Notes under the pieces: model-generated
What the model was told of the DNA's origin: nothing
The model's database searches: none
What the model saw: the letters and a program-made list of their open reading frames with translations, nothing else
Origin: Beta vulgaris subsp. vulgaris
Taxonomy: Eukaryota > Streptophyta > Magnoliopsida > Caryophyllales > Amaranthaceae
Assembly: GCF_026745355.1 (NCBI RefSeq)
Contig: NC_079208.1
Coordinates: 23,255,106-23,319,105, forward strand
Reading direction: 5' to 3'
Length of the DNA stretch: 64,000 nucleotides
In this document: one piece after another, positions 44,191 to 56,740 of the stretch
Position numbering within the stretch: the stretch's first letter is position 1
Layout of the letters: each line of letters starts with the position of its first letter
Program-made: the position numbers and the translations under genes

Positions 44191-46665
44191 AAGGGGCATC
44201 TTAAGGACCTCTTGAGCGACAAAGGTAAAGCGTCCTTCGGAAGGAATACGCGCAGTCCGACCCTCCTGCGTCGCCCACACATGTAAAGGTAATCAACGTT
44301 ATCTCTGGTGGATCTGATGTATGTGGACTAACGTATTCCGCAGCCAAAAGGCTAGCAAGAGAGGGTACCCCTCGTCCGCCGTTTATAAATCTTGCAGGTC
44401 AGCTGAGGACCGCAAGCTCGAAGCGATGGCAATAACCTTTGACGATGACGACGTCTGCGACGTGGAGCATCATGACGGATTAGTCATATCCCTGACTGTC
44501 AGCAACTGCTTGTTGAAGCGAGTGTTGGTCGATGGGGGCAGCTCAGCCAACATCATATTCAAAAGCGCCCTCGAAGGTATGGGTCTGTGCGATAAAGATA
44601 TTACTAAAAAATCTACTATTTTAGTAGGTTTCATTGGAGAGGCTCAACATACTGTCGGAGAGATCACACTGCTAACGCTAGCCAAAGGTGTCAACCTGCC
44701 AACCAGGTCAACTTGTGGACTGCCCGTCAGCGTACAATATCATTCTCGGTACCCCATGGATACATAAGATGAAGGCCGTCCCTTCAACCTATCACAGTCA
44801 CGTGAAGTTTCCTACCAAATGGGGCGTCCAAGAAATAAAGGGCGAGCAGAAGTCTGCAAGGGAATGCTATAGTTCGTCACTCAAACCCCAAAAGCGACTA
44901 TCTAGCAATTAAAGGATGGGTCAGCGCCCGACGCGCCCAGCGAGCAGGACGTGGATGAAGTGATGCTCGATCCATCCATCCCCGATCCGTCTTCGAATCG
45001 GAGCGACATTGTCGAAGAAATACGAGGTCAGTTAGTTGATTTTTTGAAAGCTAACCAAGATTGTTTTGCTTGGTCCCATGAAGAATGACAGGAATCAGTC
45101 CTGACGTCATCACGCATAAACTCAACGTCGACCCCGCTCACAAGCCTGTAAAGCAGAAAAGACGCAAGTTCGCTCCTGAAAGGAACCAAGTCATCAATGA
45201 TGAGGTCCAGAAACTGATCGATACCGGAAAGATCCGCGAAGTAAAGTACCAGATTGGTTAGCCAACAGTCGTGGTGGTCAGCAAAAAGAACGGAAGTGGA
45301 GAGTCTGCATCGACTTCACAGATTTAAACAAAGCATGTCCCAAGGATCCATTCCCTCTCCCTCATATAGATGCAATGGTCGACGCGACGGCAGGTCACGA
45401 GCTTTTAACGTTCATGGACGCGTATTCCGGGTACAACCAAATATTGATGCATCCGAACGAGCAAGAAAAGACCGCGTTTGTTACTGATAAAGGTATATAT
45501 TGTTACAAGGTTATGCCTTTTGGTTTGAAAAATGCAGGTGCCACGTATCAGCGACTAGTTAATCAAATGTTTAAAGATCAACTGGGTGACACTATGGAAG
45601 TGTACATAGACGATATGCTCGTCAAATCCAAGCGAGCAGACGATCACATTCAGCATCTGTCGGAGGCTTTCGACGTATTACGAAGGTATGCCATGAAATT
45701 AAATCCTACTAAGTGCACTTTTGGAGTTGCAGAAAATTTCTAGGGTACGTCGTGACGCAACGAGGAAATTGAAGCCAGCCAAGATCAAATAAAAGCCATC
45801 ATCAACATTCAGTCCCCACGAAGCGTCAAGGAAGTGCAAAAGTTGACCGGTCGCGTGGCTGCGCTAAATCGTTTCATATCCCGGTTATTTGAGAAATGTC
45901 ATCTAATTTATGAAGTCCTGAGAAAGAACAAGGGCTTTGAGTGGACGCAACAACACGAAGACGCGCTGCAAAAGCTGAAAAGCTACTTAGCGTGGCCGCC
46001 ATTGCTGTCAAAGCCGAATATCGGGGAAACGTTGCAGCTCTATCTGAGGTAAGTAACATGTCCGTCAGCGCTGTCCTGACGCGGGAAGTGGAGAGCCAAC
46101 AGCTACCAATCTACTATGTCAGTAAGTCTCTGCTAGACGCGGAGACCAGGTATTCTTCGTTAGAAAAGCTCATTTTAGCATAGTCGTAGCTGTTAAAAAG
46201 CTTAGGCACTTTCGAAACACATACTGTTGTCGTTATGACTAATTATCATGTCAAGTCTGTCTTGCGACACCCAGAATTGACAGGTCGCATGAGCAAGTGG
46301 GCAATAGCACTCAGCGCGTACGACATCCAGTTTCATCCAAGAACCGCTGTCAAGTCACAAGCTTTGGCAGATTTTGTGGCAGACTTTAGCCCAGAGCTTG
46401 AAAAACTAGCAGACGATGAAGTCGCAAGGATTAATCAAGTGAACTACGACTCCTGGATATTGTTCGTTGATGGATCTTCTAATTTCCGCGGTGCAGGTCT
46501 AGGCATTGTGCTAAAGTCACCACAAGGGGGCAAGATAGTACGAGCCATTTGCTGTGAATTTAGAGCGACGAATAACGAAGCCGAGTACGAGGCGCTCGTA
46601 GCCGGGATGACGTTAGCAGAGGACATGGGAGCAAAAGCATTGAAAGTCTTCAGCGATTCACTGTT

Positions 46666-48463
46666 TGTAATACCCCATATTTTTAGTATTTATTTAAATA
46701 ATAAAATATTTATTTTATATTTATTTTCTAAAATAAATATTTTAAGCAAAGGGTATTTTAGTATTTTCAATGATTTTTAATTATTTTGGCGGGAATATGG
46801 CGCCAAAATTGAATTTGTTAAGCTTTTGGTATTAAATCCTAATCAAAAAAAATTCAGAAAACCAAAAAAAAAAAAAAAAAAAAAAATTTTTTTTTAGGGC
46901 CATATATTCCTACGGGATTTATGGTGAATGGAGAGAGTTTTGTTTTCCTATAACTTCCAAATTTATGATGGATGTTACAAATCTTGGTTTAATCCCCTAA
47001 TTTATGGTGAAGGTTACAAACTATTTAATTTTTGAAATTAAATAATACTACCATTCTACTCCTATAAATACCCCATACCTTAAGCCATCTTTTCCACACA
47101 AAAACTTTGAAGAATCTATAATTTCTTACTTCAAAGTTCTTCTTTCTCTTCCTATGTATTCTAGTTTTATATTTCTTATTCAAGTTTCAATTTTCTTTTG
47201 TTTAAGAAAAATATTTTCATATTTCTTACTCAAAAATATTATGCTCATGATAAATCATTCATGTTTAAATTCATGATTAAGTTCATGTGGTAGATTGCTT
47301 GTTGGTTGGCTATGAGAAAACACAAGTATAAGAATAAGTGAAGATACTAGTATTAGTTTGTGCAAGATCAAGGTACGTTATGTAGCTAGATCTTTTAAAA
47401 TGTGGTTTATATGATAAAGTTGTTTATTGATTTTATTGGTTGGATTGGTTTAGAAATTTGATTTAAAATGGTTACAATGTTTTATTATTCACTCTTGAAA
47501 GTGAAAAGAATGAATGATTTTATCAATCATTTTAATGTAGAAGTTTTGTTATCCTTTTTGGAAAATTAAATTATTTTTACAAGGAAAGGTTGATTGGTTT
47601 TTATGAACTTTGAATGTTCAAAAAGTTGTTTATGAGGAAGGAGGTTTACTCATGACTTACAAGTCATATTATTATTATTTTCGCTTGATTAATATCAAGA
47701 GATTCAAAGTCCACTTGTTGGCAATTATAGTTACCCCTTGATATAGCTCCGTGATGGGATGACTAGCTTGGGGGGTGTGCACACTTAGCAAAATAGAAGG
47801 GGAGATAAGAAGAGGAATTGTTTTCAGGAATATTTTTAATCCAAGTTGTTTGGAAAGAGTTTATTCTAAAAAGGTTATTCTTGAATTATTATTCAAGGGT
47901 TTGGAAAGAGTTTGTTCTTAAAAGGTTGTTCTTGAATTATTATTCAAGTGTGTGGAAAGAGTTTGTTCTTAAAATATTATTCTTGAATTATTATTAAGTG
48001 TTTGAAAATAGTTTATTCTTAAAGAGTTATTCTTGAATTATTGGTAATGGAGTTTTCGAAACGAAAAATTGTTATGAACTAACAAATGTGTTACTTATCT
48101 AGTACATTTCGTACTCAGTTTTATACTGACGCGTATTTCCTTTTTCCTATTTGGCTTTGCCCTGTTTACCTTTTTGGTAAGCAGATTTGCAGGTGAATTT
48201 TGGATGTGCATGAGAGCATATTAGGAATGGGATCTTCACCTAGATTAGGGTGTTTTGTTTATATTGAGTTTTGAGACAATATTTACTTTTATTAATAAAG
48301 AAGTATTATTATTTTTAGTTAAAGTCTTCCGCTGCAAGTTATTTTGTTAGTTAGTAGTTGGTTGCCGAAAGCGTGTTAGTCACGTGGCGGTAATACTCCT
48401 AAATTACTCAAATATTATTTATTAAATTATTTATTTAAAAGTGAGTAATTTGGGGGTGTTACA
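46666..48463 (+). mobile_element. Solo LTR (1798 bp) of a Tekay/Del-type chromovirus inside RNase H of element IV
   Basis: Starts TGTAATACCCC and ends GGGGGTGTTACA, the termini typical of Tekay/Del Gypsy LTRs. Flanked by a perfect 5-bp duplication CTGTT (46661-46665, 48464-48468). TATA box TATAAATA at 47063-47070. No internal coding region remains, so the parent was reduced by LTR-LTR recombination. It contains a homopolymer A-T run at 46865-46896 and three diverged repeats of GTTTGTTCTTAAAA..TTGTTCTTGAATTATTATT at 47850-48050. Confidence 0.92.
47063..47070 (+). promoter_or_regulatory. TATA box of the solo LTR
   Basis: TATAAATA in CTCCTATAAATACCCC, a strong plant core-promoter context. Confidence 0.6.
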
Positions 48464-49794
48464 CTGTTGATAGCCAGTCAAGTCAAAGGTGAATTCGCAG
48501 CAAAAGACTCAAAAATGGCCATGTATTTAGAAATGGCTCAGAGTAAAAGTAAAGTGTTTAATTCATTTGACATTTTGCAGATACCTAGGAATCAAAATAC
48601 GCAAGCAGACGCATTGGCCAATCTCGGATCTTCTTTAAGAGACGTGTCGTTTACATCCGTCCCTATTGTTCATTTGACGAGCCCTGCTATCGGTAGGAGC
48701 GTCGGAGACGCTGTCACAACGACGACCGGTCAACCTCGAGATAATCATGGGATCGTCAGCAATGTTGATAGTCTCGCACCAGAAAGCGACCCTGACGGCG
48801 AGGGAGTAAGTGTCAGTTGGACAAAACCATTTTATGATTTCCTTGCTAACGATGCGCTCCCAACAGATAAGGCAGAAGCACGCAGAATTCGATCCAAGGC
48901 GTCGCGATACGTACTCATTCAAGGAGTACTATTCAAAAAATTTGCCGCGGGCCCCTACCTACGTTGTTTGGAAAAGGAGCAATGGGGGCAAGTCCTGAAG
49001 GACATGCATGACGGCACTTGTGGAAATCATTCAGGAGGACGCAACTTGTCCAATAGAGTATTGCGCATGGGCTATTATTGGCCAACAATGAGGAAGGACG
49101 CAATAAGGTACGTCGCCAAATGCGATAGTTGTCAACGACATGCAGGTATGACGCACAAACCTTGTGAACTTTTGCATCCTACTCTAACACCTTGGCCTTT
49201 CATGAAGTGGGGCATGGACATAGTTGGTAAATTACCTCCAGCCCCGACGTCAGAAGGTCTTTATGTTGGCGCTAACTGACTATTTTTCTAAGTGGATTGA
49301 GGCAGGATCTTTTCAACAGGTACGCGATAAGGAAGTGATTTCCTTTATATACAGTAACATCATTTGCAGATTTGGCCTTCCGTCCGAGATAGTATGCGAC
49401 AACGAGTCGCAGTTCATCAGCAACGAGACAAGACGCTTCTGCGATGAATGGGGCATAGTGCTGCAAACGTCAACGTCAAGATACCCGCAAGCCAATGGAC
49501 AGGCTGAGTCCAGCAACAAAACGATCATCGACTCTTTGAAGAAGCGGCTCGCAGCCAAGAAAGGTAAATGGGCGGAGGCCTTGCCTTCCAACTGAACTAA
49601 GAGTACTTTCTTATCACACTAGATAAGACTGGAAAGAAAGGTTTTTTTTATAACTCAAAACTCTATCTACATCCTGCATGCATACACTATCTATCGTATA
49701 GAATATCATAAAAAAAATGAGAGATTACATATGTCTAATTTTAATCAAAATTTCCATTAATTCCTCCTTACTTCTCAGAGTAAAAGTAATTAGG

Positions 49795-49868
49795 TAGGGA
49801 TGACAGGATTTGAACCCGTGACATTTTGTACCCAAAACAAACGCGCTACCAAGCTGCGCTACATCCCT
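49795..49868 (-). tRNA. trnP-UGG: Plastid-derived tRNA-Pro (UGG)
   Basis: 74 nt on the minus strand: starts AGGGATGTAGCGCAGCTTGG, anticodon loop TTTGGGT (anticodon TGG), T-loop GGGTTCAAATCC, ends TCATCCCTA. Acceptor, anticodon and T stems all pair, so it looks intact. In plastomes it lies upstream of psaJ, as here. In the nucleus such copies are normally not used. Confidence 0.95.
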
Positions 49869-50267
49869 TTCAATTCAATTGGTTTTATAGTGTAATTGTA
49901 AATAATCCTTCTCTTGTTTTCCACATCCTTATTTCGCATAAAAATACATAATTTAATTTGCCCTGCCGTTTCCTCATCTTTTTGATCTCGTATCATATAA
50001 GGTATAATAGAAATAATTTTTATTTGAAAGTATGCCGTAAACTAAAAATACTTCTCAGAAAATGCTCAGTTCAGCAGGAAGGGGCATGCTATTCTTTTTG
50101 ATAAAAAAAATATCTTATCGACTATATTATAGTCGATTTTAATTTGACTTAGCTTAGGAATTTTGTGTACAAACACAAATAGTCTTTAATTATCATATAT
50201 ACATCATAAATTAGATATGTGTTACTTTTCTTTTAGACATTAAAGAAATTAAAAAGGAGGATTTTCA

Positions 50268-50396
50268 ATGCGAGATTTCAAAACATATCTTTCCGTGGCA
50301 CCGGTACTAAGTACTTTATATTTTGGGTCTTTAGCTGGTCTATTAATAAAAAATCAATTGGTTTTTCCTCGATGCGTTGACATTCCCGTTTTTTAA
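50268..50396 (+). pseudogene. psaJ: psaJ copy (photosystem I subunit IX), frameshifted
   Basis: Begins [20 protein letters not shown] with a plastid Shine-Dalgarno AGGAGG at 50255-50260. Plastid psaJ encodes a ~44-residue single-helix thylakoid protein of photosystem I. Here the conserved Trp at position 18 reads Tyr. A small deletion after GLLI and an added base before GATGCG shift the frame across the C-terminal third, leaving a 42-residue frame. A nuclear relic. Confidence 0.9.
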
Positions 50397-50784
50397 TTCT
50401 AGTTATTGATACAGGAAGGAGTTAAGAAAGATTAGAGATAAATAAACTATCTATGACTAAACACTCCCTTCTTTTTTTTTAGAAAAAAATAGGGAGGCGT
50501 TAGTCAAGAAGAAAAGTGGATTTAGGCTGGAATGGAAATGAAAAAAAAATGCGGGTCTAGGGTAAGAGTATTATACACGATACTTAAAGGTAATACTGTG
50601 ATTAGAAATCTAATCATAAACCTTTTGAATTTGATTACGTAGTATTTCTTTACTTAATATATTATTATTACTCTATTGATTTCAACAAAATTTTTTGAAT
50701 TGTATTTCTATTTTTGCAACTTTTCTATTTTTTTCTTCAAGAAAAATAGAAAAGTTGCTTGAATCAAATATCCAAAGGAGGTTC

Positions 50785-50985
50785 ATGGCTAAGGGTAAAG
50801 ATGTCCGAGTAAAAGTTATTTTGGAATGTACTAGTTGTGTTCGAAAGAGTGTTAATAAGAGATCACGGGGCGTTTCCAGATATATTACTCAAAAGAATCG
50901 GCACAATACGCCTAGTCGATTGGAACTGCGAAGACTACGTCCTTATTGTTACAAACATACAATTCATGGAGAGATAAAGAAATAG
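50785..50985 (+). pseudogene. rpl33: rpl33 copy (plastid ribosomal protein L33), full-length frame
   Basis: 66-codon frame [18 protein letters not shown]..., preceded by AAAGGAGG at 50774-50781. Length equals plastid L33 and the two CxxC-type cysteine positions (ECTSC, YCYKH region) are visible. Several residues differ from the usual plastid protein, for example [10 protein letters not shown] and LRRLRPYC. The frame is still open but has no nuclear promoter or transit peptide, so it is most likely non-functional. Confidence 0.88.
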
Positions 50986-51217
50986 ATCGACCCGAACCTC
51001 TCTCGATTAGCATTTCATGCAAGGGGACAAAACAATTTTCATTATATATTATTTACTATTTTTTTAATACAAAATGAATTTCTATATTAAATTCATATTA
51101 TTATATATAATAAATAAATATATATAAACAAATAAAATCCTATTTCGACTGGACCTAAAAAAAAATTAGAATTAAGAAATCGGATTTTCGGTATAAGGAA
51201 TAAACTAAAAAAAAACT

Positions 51218-51424
51218 ATGGATAAATCCAAGCAACCCTTTATTAAATCCAAGCAATCGTTTCGTCGGCGTTTGCCCTCGATTCAATCGGGGGATCGAAT
51301 TGATTATAGAAACATGAGTTTAATTAGTCGATTTATTAGTGAACAAGGAAAAATTTTATCTAGGCGAGTAAATAGATTCACCTTGAAACAACAACGATTC
51401 CCTCGTCATGTTTCCGATTGGTAA
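51218..51424 (+). pseudogene. rps18: rps18 copy (plastid ribosomal protein S18), truncated
   Basis: First ~61 residues match plastid S18 ([57 protein letters not shown]). After KQQR the sequence diverges to FPRHVSDW and stops at residue 68, where plastid S18 continues to about 100 residues. The break near 51400 marks a rearrangement joint or large deletion just before the AAT microsatellite. Confidence 0.9.
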
Positions 51425-51506
51425 ACGACAAGGATAAGACCAAAACAAAATAAAAGAAACCGATTTATTTTGTCACATACCCCTCTACTAATTGCACAAA
51501 CCCGAA

Positions 51507-51758
<252 letters not shown>

Positions 51759-51952
51759 CTTCATAAAATTAATTATGTAATAACATTACAAACACGACAA
51801 TAATATAAAACAGGGCTAGTACAAAAACGTATTTTAATGCCCGAAAGATGGTAGGCTGGCCCTTACATAAGGATTATATTGTCCCTAATTTTTATGAAAT
51901 ACAAGATGCTTATTGAATCATAAGGAACTTATTTTCACTTCTACGACATCTA
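51759..51952. other. Unassigned spacer before the psaA fragment
   Basis: AT-rich, contains GGCTGGCCCTTACATAAGG. Could be degraded plastid or nuclear filler DNA. No coding frame. Confidence 0.4.
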
Positions 51953-52649
<697 letters not shown>

Positions 52650-52673
52650 GGCTAGCAGGACATGAAAGGCATT

Positions 52674-53063
52674 ATGGCATTAAGATTTCCAAGGTTTAGC
52701 CAAGGCTTAGCTCAAGACCCCACTACTCGTCGTATTTGGTTTGGTATTGCTACCGCACATCACTTCGAGAGTCATGATGATATTACTGAAGAACGTCTTT
52801 ATCAAAATATTTTTGCTTCTCACTTTGGGCAATTAGCAATCATTTTTCTGTGGACTTCCGAAAATCTGTTTCATGTAGCTTGGCAAGGAAATTTTGAATC
52901 ATGGGTACAGGACCCTTTACACGTAAGACCAATTTGGGAACCTCAATTTGGTCAACTGGTTGTGGTAGCATTTACTCGGGAGGGTGCTCTTGGCCCAGTG
53001 AATATCACTTATACTGGAGCTCTTTTACCAATTAACCCATTTGATATAGGAGGAAACATTTGA
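52674..53063 (+). pseudogene. psaB: psaB 5' fragment (photosystem I P700 apoprotein A2)
   Basis: Starts [20 protein letters not shown] 24 bp after psaA, the plastid operon spacing. It follows the first ~100 residues of PsaB ([40 protein letters not shown]). A small deletion lies after RPI, and a larger one joins GPVNI directly to YTGALL. It ends at 53063 after unrelated residues (NPFDIGGNI). About 85% of the gene is absent. Confidence 0.92.
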
Positions 53064-53576
53064 TATTAATGCGTAATCGCAGCATTCAATCTCAGCATTC
53101 AATGTGTATTGATATTAACCCATTTCTGCGCTATTTTCAAATCTCCGTCAATACCTCGGTGTAGGTACGGGATAATTTTTTGTTCGAGGCTATTTACACA
53201 ACTAGCCAATTAAGAATTCTTGGATGTACTAGCAGTGCATCAAAGATGCAGTCATTGATTCTCCCGAGAGGCTACCGTGAGCAAACATAAAATATATGAA
53301 TGACATGACGAGGAACGCATTTTTACTTGCTCAGCTACTTTGCCCAAGCCTGGCTGAGGAAGAACTGTTGGGGTATAAAACAAAAAAAAAATGCTGGTGG
53401 CCGAGGCATACTATACGTAAATAAAAAAAATTCATGATAGCACGTAATAAAAAAAAGTAAGGCCCATCCCACTTCGACAAAAGACCCACACCCTAGTTCC
53501 ATAGCTTTGGGTCCGTATCCCGATCATGATTTTCCTCCTCCTAAAGGGGAAAGGTCCTTCCCTTTGGGGTCGGTTG
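53064..53576. other. Mixed filler between the psaB and trnR fragments
   Basis: 53076-53110 repeats CTCAGCATTCAAT / GCATTCAATGT and ATTAACCCATTT (also at 53031), suggesting joint slippage. 53500-53576 looks like the plastid trnR-trnN spacer. No gene. Confidence 0.45.
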
Positions 53577-53650
53577 TGGGCAAGGAGGGATTCGAACCCC
53601 CGACACCGTGGTTCGTAGCCACGTGCTCTAATCCTCTGAGCTACAGGCCC
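53577..53650 (-). tRNA. trnR-ACG: Plastid-derived tRNA-Arg (ACG)
   Basis: 74 nt on the minus strand starting GGGCCTGTAGCTCAGAGGAT, anticodon loop CTACGAA (anticodon ACG), T-loop GGGTTCGAATCCC, ending CTTGCCCA. Acceptor stem has mismatches in its lower half. It follows rrn5 in the order normal for the plastid inverted repeat. Confidence 0.93.
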
Positions 53651-53762
53651 CACCCCGCCTCCACTGGATCTGTTCCCGGGAGTATCCTCAAAATAAGAAC
53701 GAGCTTTTCGTTTTTTTTTTGTTTTTGAAAAGTAATAATAATGAGAGGTATTAAGCTTTTTA

Positions 53763-53884
53763 CATCCTGGCGTCGAGCTATTTTTCCGTAGGACTTCCCC
53801 TATAGTATCGTCACCGCAGTAGAGTTTAACCACCAAATTCGGGATGGATTGGTGTGGTTCCTCTACGCCTAGGACACCAGAATA
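53763..53884 (-). rRNA. rrn5: Plastid-derived 5S rRNA copy
   Basis: Minus strand reads TATTCTGGTGTCCTAGGCGT ... GCTCGACGCCAGGATG, about 122 nt, close to the plastid rrn5 length of 121. A few substitutions (e.g. GAAGTCCTACGG) and one inserted base are visible. Nuclear copy. Confidence 0.95.
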
Positions 53885-54139
53885 CCGAAAAAATAAGAAA
53901 GCTATGAGAGAAAGGCATATTAGCTAGTGATTGGAAGGCCTCAATTCTTAACTGGAGGGACACCAAAGGCCTCCGCCCTTCAATCTCTTGGATAGATATA
54001 GATAGAGAGGGATGTCAAGGCTCTTGGTTTTTTATGTTGTCAAAGAGTTGAACAATGGTTTTTCGTGCTGTCAAAGAATTGAACAATGAAAATGGATGGA
54101 GAGTGCCTGATTGAATTGATCGGGCCATGTAGGAACAAG

Positions 54140-54242
54140 GTTCAAGTCTATCGGTCTGTTAGGATGCCTCAGCTGCATACATCACTGCACTTCCACTTGA
54201 CACCTATCATAATGATAAACGGGTTGTCTCGCTGTGACCTTC
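54140..54242 (-). rRNA. rrn4.5: Plastid-derived 4.5S rRNA copy
   Basis: Minus strand reads GAAGGTCACAGCGAGACAAC ... GACTTGAAC, 103 nt, the usual plastid 4.5S length. C-to-T-type changes are scattered. It lies between the 23S 3' end and 5S, as in plastomes. Confidence 0.93.
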
Positions 54243-54257
54243 TCTTTCAAAACTTAT

Positions 54258-54641
54258 GTCGCTCTACCCCCACACCGCAGGGGCAGAGAACTCGTTGCTG
54301 CCTCAGTTGTGCTATCCACGGCTCTGGGGAAGTCGGAATAGGAGAGCACTCATCTTGGGGTGGGCTTACTACTTAGATGCTTTTAGTAGTTATCCGCTCT
54401 GCACTTGGCTACCCAGCGGTTACCGTGGGCACGATAAATGGTACACCAGAGGTGCGTCCTTCCCGGTCCTCTCATACTAGGGAAAGGTCCTCTTAATGCT
54501 CTTAACGCCCACACCGGATATAGATCAAACTGTCTCACAACATTCTGAACCCACCTCACGTACCGCGTTAATGGGAAAACATCCCAACCCTAGGAACATA
54601 CTACATCCCCAGGTGGCGAAGAGCCGATATCGAGGTGCCAG

Positions 54642-54673
<32 letters not shown>

Positions 54674-54788
54674 TCAGCCTGTTATCCCTAGAGTAACTTT
54701 TATCCGTTGAGCGACGACCCTGCCGCGTGGCACAGTCGGATCACTAAGGCCGACTTTCGTCCCTGCACGACGGGTGGGTCTTGAAGTC
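54258..54788 (-). rRNA. rrn23: Plastid-derived 23S rRNA, 3'-terminal ~530 nt
   Basis: Minus strand begins at the GACTTCAAGACCCACCCG helix and runs through TAGGGATAACAGGCTGATCT (54670-54690) and CTAGTACGAGAGGACCGGGA (54450-54480, sarcin-ricin region) to the 3' end near 54258. The first ~80% of the gene is absent; the break at about 54790 is the NUPT edge. Confidence 0.93.
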
Positions 54789-54790
54789 AA

Positions 54791-55207
54791 AATAATGAAA
54801 CAGTAAATGAAAAATTAAACCGACTAAAGTATCTTAATTTTGATTTTTCATTTACCTTATAAAAAATGTATTTTTTTTATTTATTTTAGTTTGTTCCTTA
54901 ATCTTTTCCCCCTTTGTCATCTTCAAAAAGAGCAAACTCTGCGTGATTTCATGGATTGTGAGCAAGACCTTGAGACCATGAGCAAGCACCAAACATCAAA
55001 GGTTAGACTAGCTCAAACATCAATCACATAGTACTAGCCATTCCAAGGAAGAAATTATGCACAAAAAATCACAAACGAAGATAAAGTTGGAAAAGTCATA
55101 TTTATATAGCACTTGTTCCTTTAAGTACAAAAAGAGACAAAGAAAGAAAAAGAAAAAGGAAACGAAACAAAGCTAAGCAGTCTTGTTCCTCGAAAGAAAA
55201 ACAAGAA
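54791..55207. other. Non-coding sequence after the NUPT
   Basis: AT-rich, no convincing ORF. 54940-55010 has a balanced stretch (CGTGATTTCATGGATTGTGA) of unknown origin. Confidence 0.5.
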
Positions 55208-56416
55208 CTAAGAACTAGGAAGGGAAGGGGAATGGTGTTCCTCAACAACTTCTTCTTCAACTATATCCTCCAATTTCTTCATCACCTCTCCGTGATTTTC
55301 ACCAATTCGCTGCTTCAAACTCTCAAGGGCTAGGGCCATTGTCTCCATCTTCTTCTGTTGATCAATCACCGTATCACTTAGAACTTTCATTAAACCCAAC
55401 ATCTTATCCGTTTTATCATCCAAAATAAAGTCTAGTGAAGGTGATTATAAAATTTTATCATGTGTTGTGTAGGAAGACAAACTTCATTTACCCAGCACAA
55501 TTATCAGAAAGAACTTGTTCCTCACTCGTAGAACTAGAGGTAGTAGGAGGTTTTGGCGGAGGAATTGTAGTTTCGTTTGAAGGACCATCAGTTATTGGAG
55601 TAGAAACAAATGGAGAAGTGGTGGTATAAATGGGAGGAAGAAAAGGTGGTGGTGGTGGAGAATGGATTTGGACCAGTCAACTCATCCTTTATTTGTTCAA
55701 AGCTAGAAGGAACATAAAAGGATGAGGGAGAGATGGAAGAGAGTTTAGTGAGAGGAATAGAGATTTTGATGGAGGAGTTGGTTACTTAATACAATTTTGG
55801 TCATGTTCCTCCGCATCGTAAAGAACTAATGGAGAGTCCTTGTTGGAAGGAACAGGGGCACTGTGAGCAATTTTCAGTCTAGAGCTCTACCTAACTCTTT
55901 TAGGAACAGGAGGGCTAGGCTTTTTGGCTATTGTTTTGCGCCTCTTGGGTTTAGGTTCCTTGGGTTAAGTGGGTGTAGGAACTTCTTCCTCCAAAATAAC
56001 ATCAGCCAGTTCCTCTTCAACTGGCCTGGGCAGTTGTCTCTTGCTAGAGGAACTGGGAGCAATTCTCCTTTGAGTTAGTACTCCCTCTTGCATAGAGAGA
56101 TCCAAACCATGAAGTGTTTTCTCATTTAGGATATTTCCTTGCTTAATTCGCAATGTGGGCCATCCGGTTATCTTTACCTTAAAGTGATGAAGGAGAGAGG
56201 TGATTAAAGCTTCATAACCAACTACACAATTGTTTTCTATGTAATGAGTAAGATGTTGGATGAAAAGAGAAGGAAAGTTTATTTGGATGTGGTGGTCTAG
56301 GCAGAACATATAACACAAGTCCAAGAGACCCATTTCATTCCTCTTTTCAGTTCGAAGAATGAGTTCTCTCCAAACTAAGTTAAACAGGACTTTGTGGACA
56401 GGAGAGAGTAGGTTGT
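55208..56416 (-). pseudogene. Transposon-derived ORF (Transposase_32-like), cut by CACTA-3
   Basis: Minus-strand pieces: 56416-55965 encodes LLDLCYMFCLDHHIQINFPS, FIQHLTHYIENNCVVGYEAL, ITSLLHHFKVKI, resembling the 'putative plant transposon protein' domain (Transposase_32) found in retroelement-linked ORFs. A Ser/Arg/Pro/Glu-rich linker follows, then a coiled-coil at 55423-55208 (MLGLMKVLSDTVIDQQKKME, LALESLKQRIGE) with an acidic tail. Frames are not continuous between 55965 and 55423. The upstream (N-terminal) part is separated by the CACTA-3 insertion at 56417. The role of these proteins is unknown. It could be the antisense-type ORF of a lost LTR element. Confidence 0.5.
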
Positions 56417-56429
56417 CACTACAACAAAT

Positions 56430-56740
56430 CATCACTTGTGCCACGAATTATGCCACGGGAAATCAAAATTCATGGCATAATTACATATAGCCACGGGAAA
56501 ATAAATAGTAAGACAAAATCTATAGAAGAAGAAAAATTTATGCCATGGGGAAATAATTTCCCGTGGCAAATATCAAAATTATGCCATGGGTAGATATTTT
56601 CTTGTGGTAAACTTAAAACTTCAGCCAAGAGTAAGAAATTTTTCGTGGCAAACATACATTTATGCCACGGTTTTTGCCACATTACAAATTTTCGTGGCTA
56701 AATCTATTTTGGCCACTGGAAAATAGAATATAGTGGCATA
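56430..56740. repeat. Left subterminal repeats of CACTA-3
   Basis: About ten copies of TGCCACGG/CCGTGGCA-type motifs, degenerating to GCCATGGG and TCGTGGCTA, often with GAAA on one side. Confidence 0.85.

Larger units (their letters stand above)
44400..49594 (+). pseudogene. Pol of element IV, degenerate and split by a solo LTR; 3' end missing
   Basis: Protease: VLVDGGSSANIIF at about 44523, with Gly in place of Thr/Ser after the active-site Asp as in many plant Tat elements. RT (45250-45745): DLNKACPKDPFPLPHIDAMV, FMDAYSGYNQILM, VMPFGLKNAGATYQRL and YIDD (45603-45614). RNase H starts at about 46445 (WILFVDGSSNFRGAGLGIV, NNEAEYEALVAG) and is cut at 46665 by the solo LTR, resuming at 48469 (IASQVKGEFAAKDSKM). 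Integrase (48980-49594): HSGGRNLSNRVLRMGYYWPT, CDSCQRH, WGMDIVG, frameshift near 49262, then FGLPSEIVCDNESQF and ANGQAESSNK. The sequence stops at the typical LPS of the core end, where plastid DNA begins. Confidence 0.9.

Noticed and set aside
53507..53836. Frames on both strands over the trnR/rrn5 region
   Set aside because: They overlap plastid-derived tRNA and 5S rRNA sequence and are not protein genes.
54086..54696. Plus-strand frames of 66-96 residues
   Set aside because: Antisense translations of the 4.5S and 23S rRNA copies.
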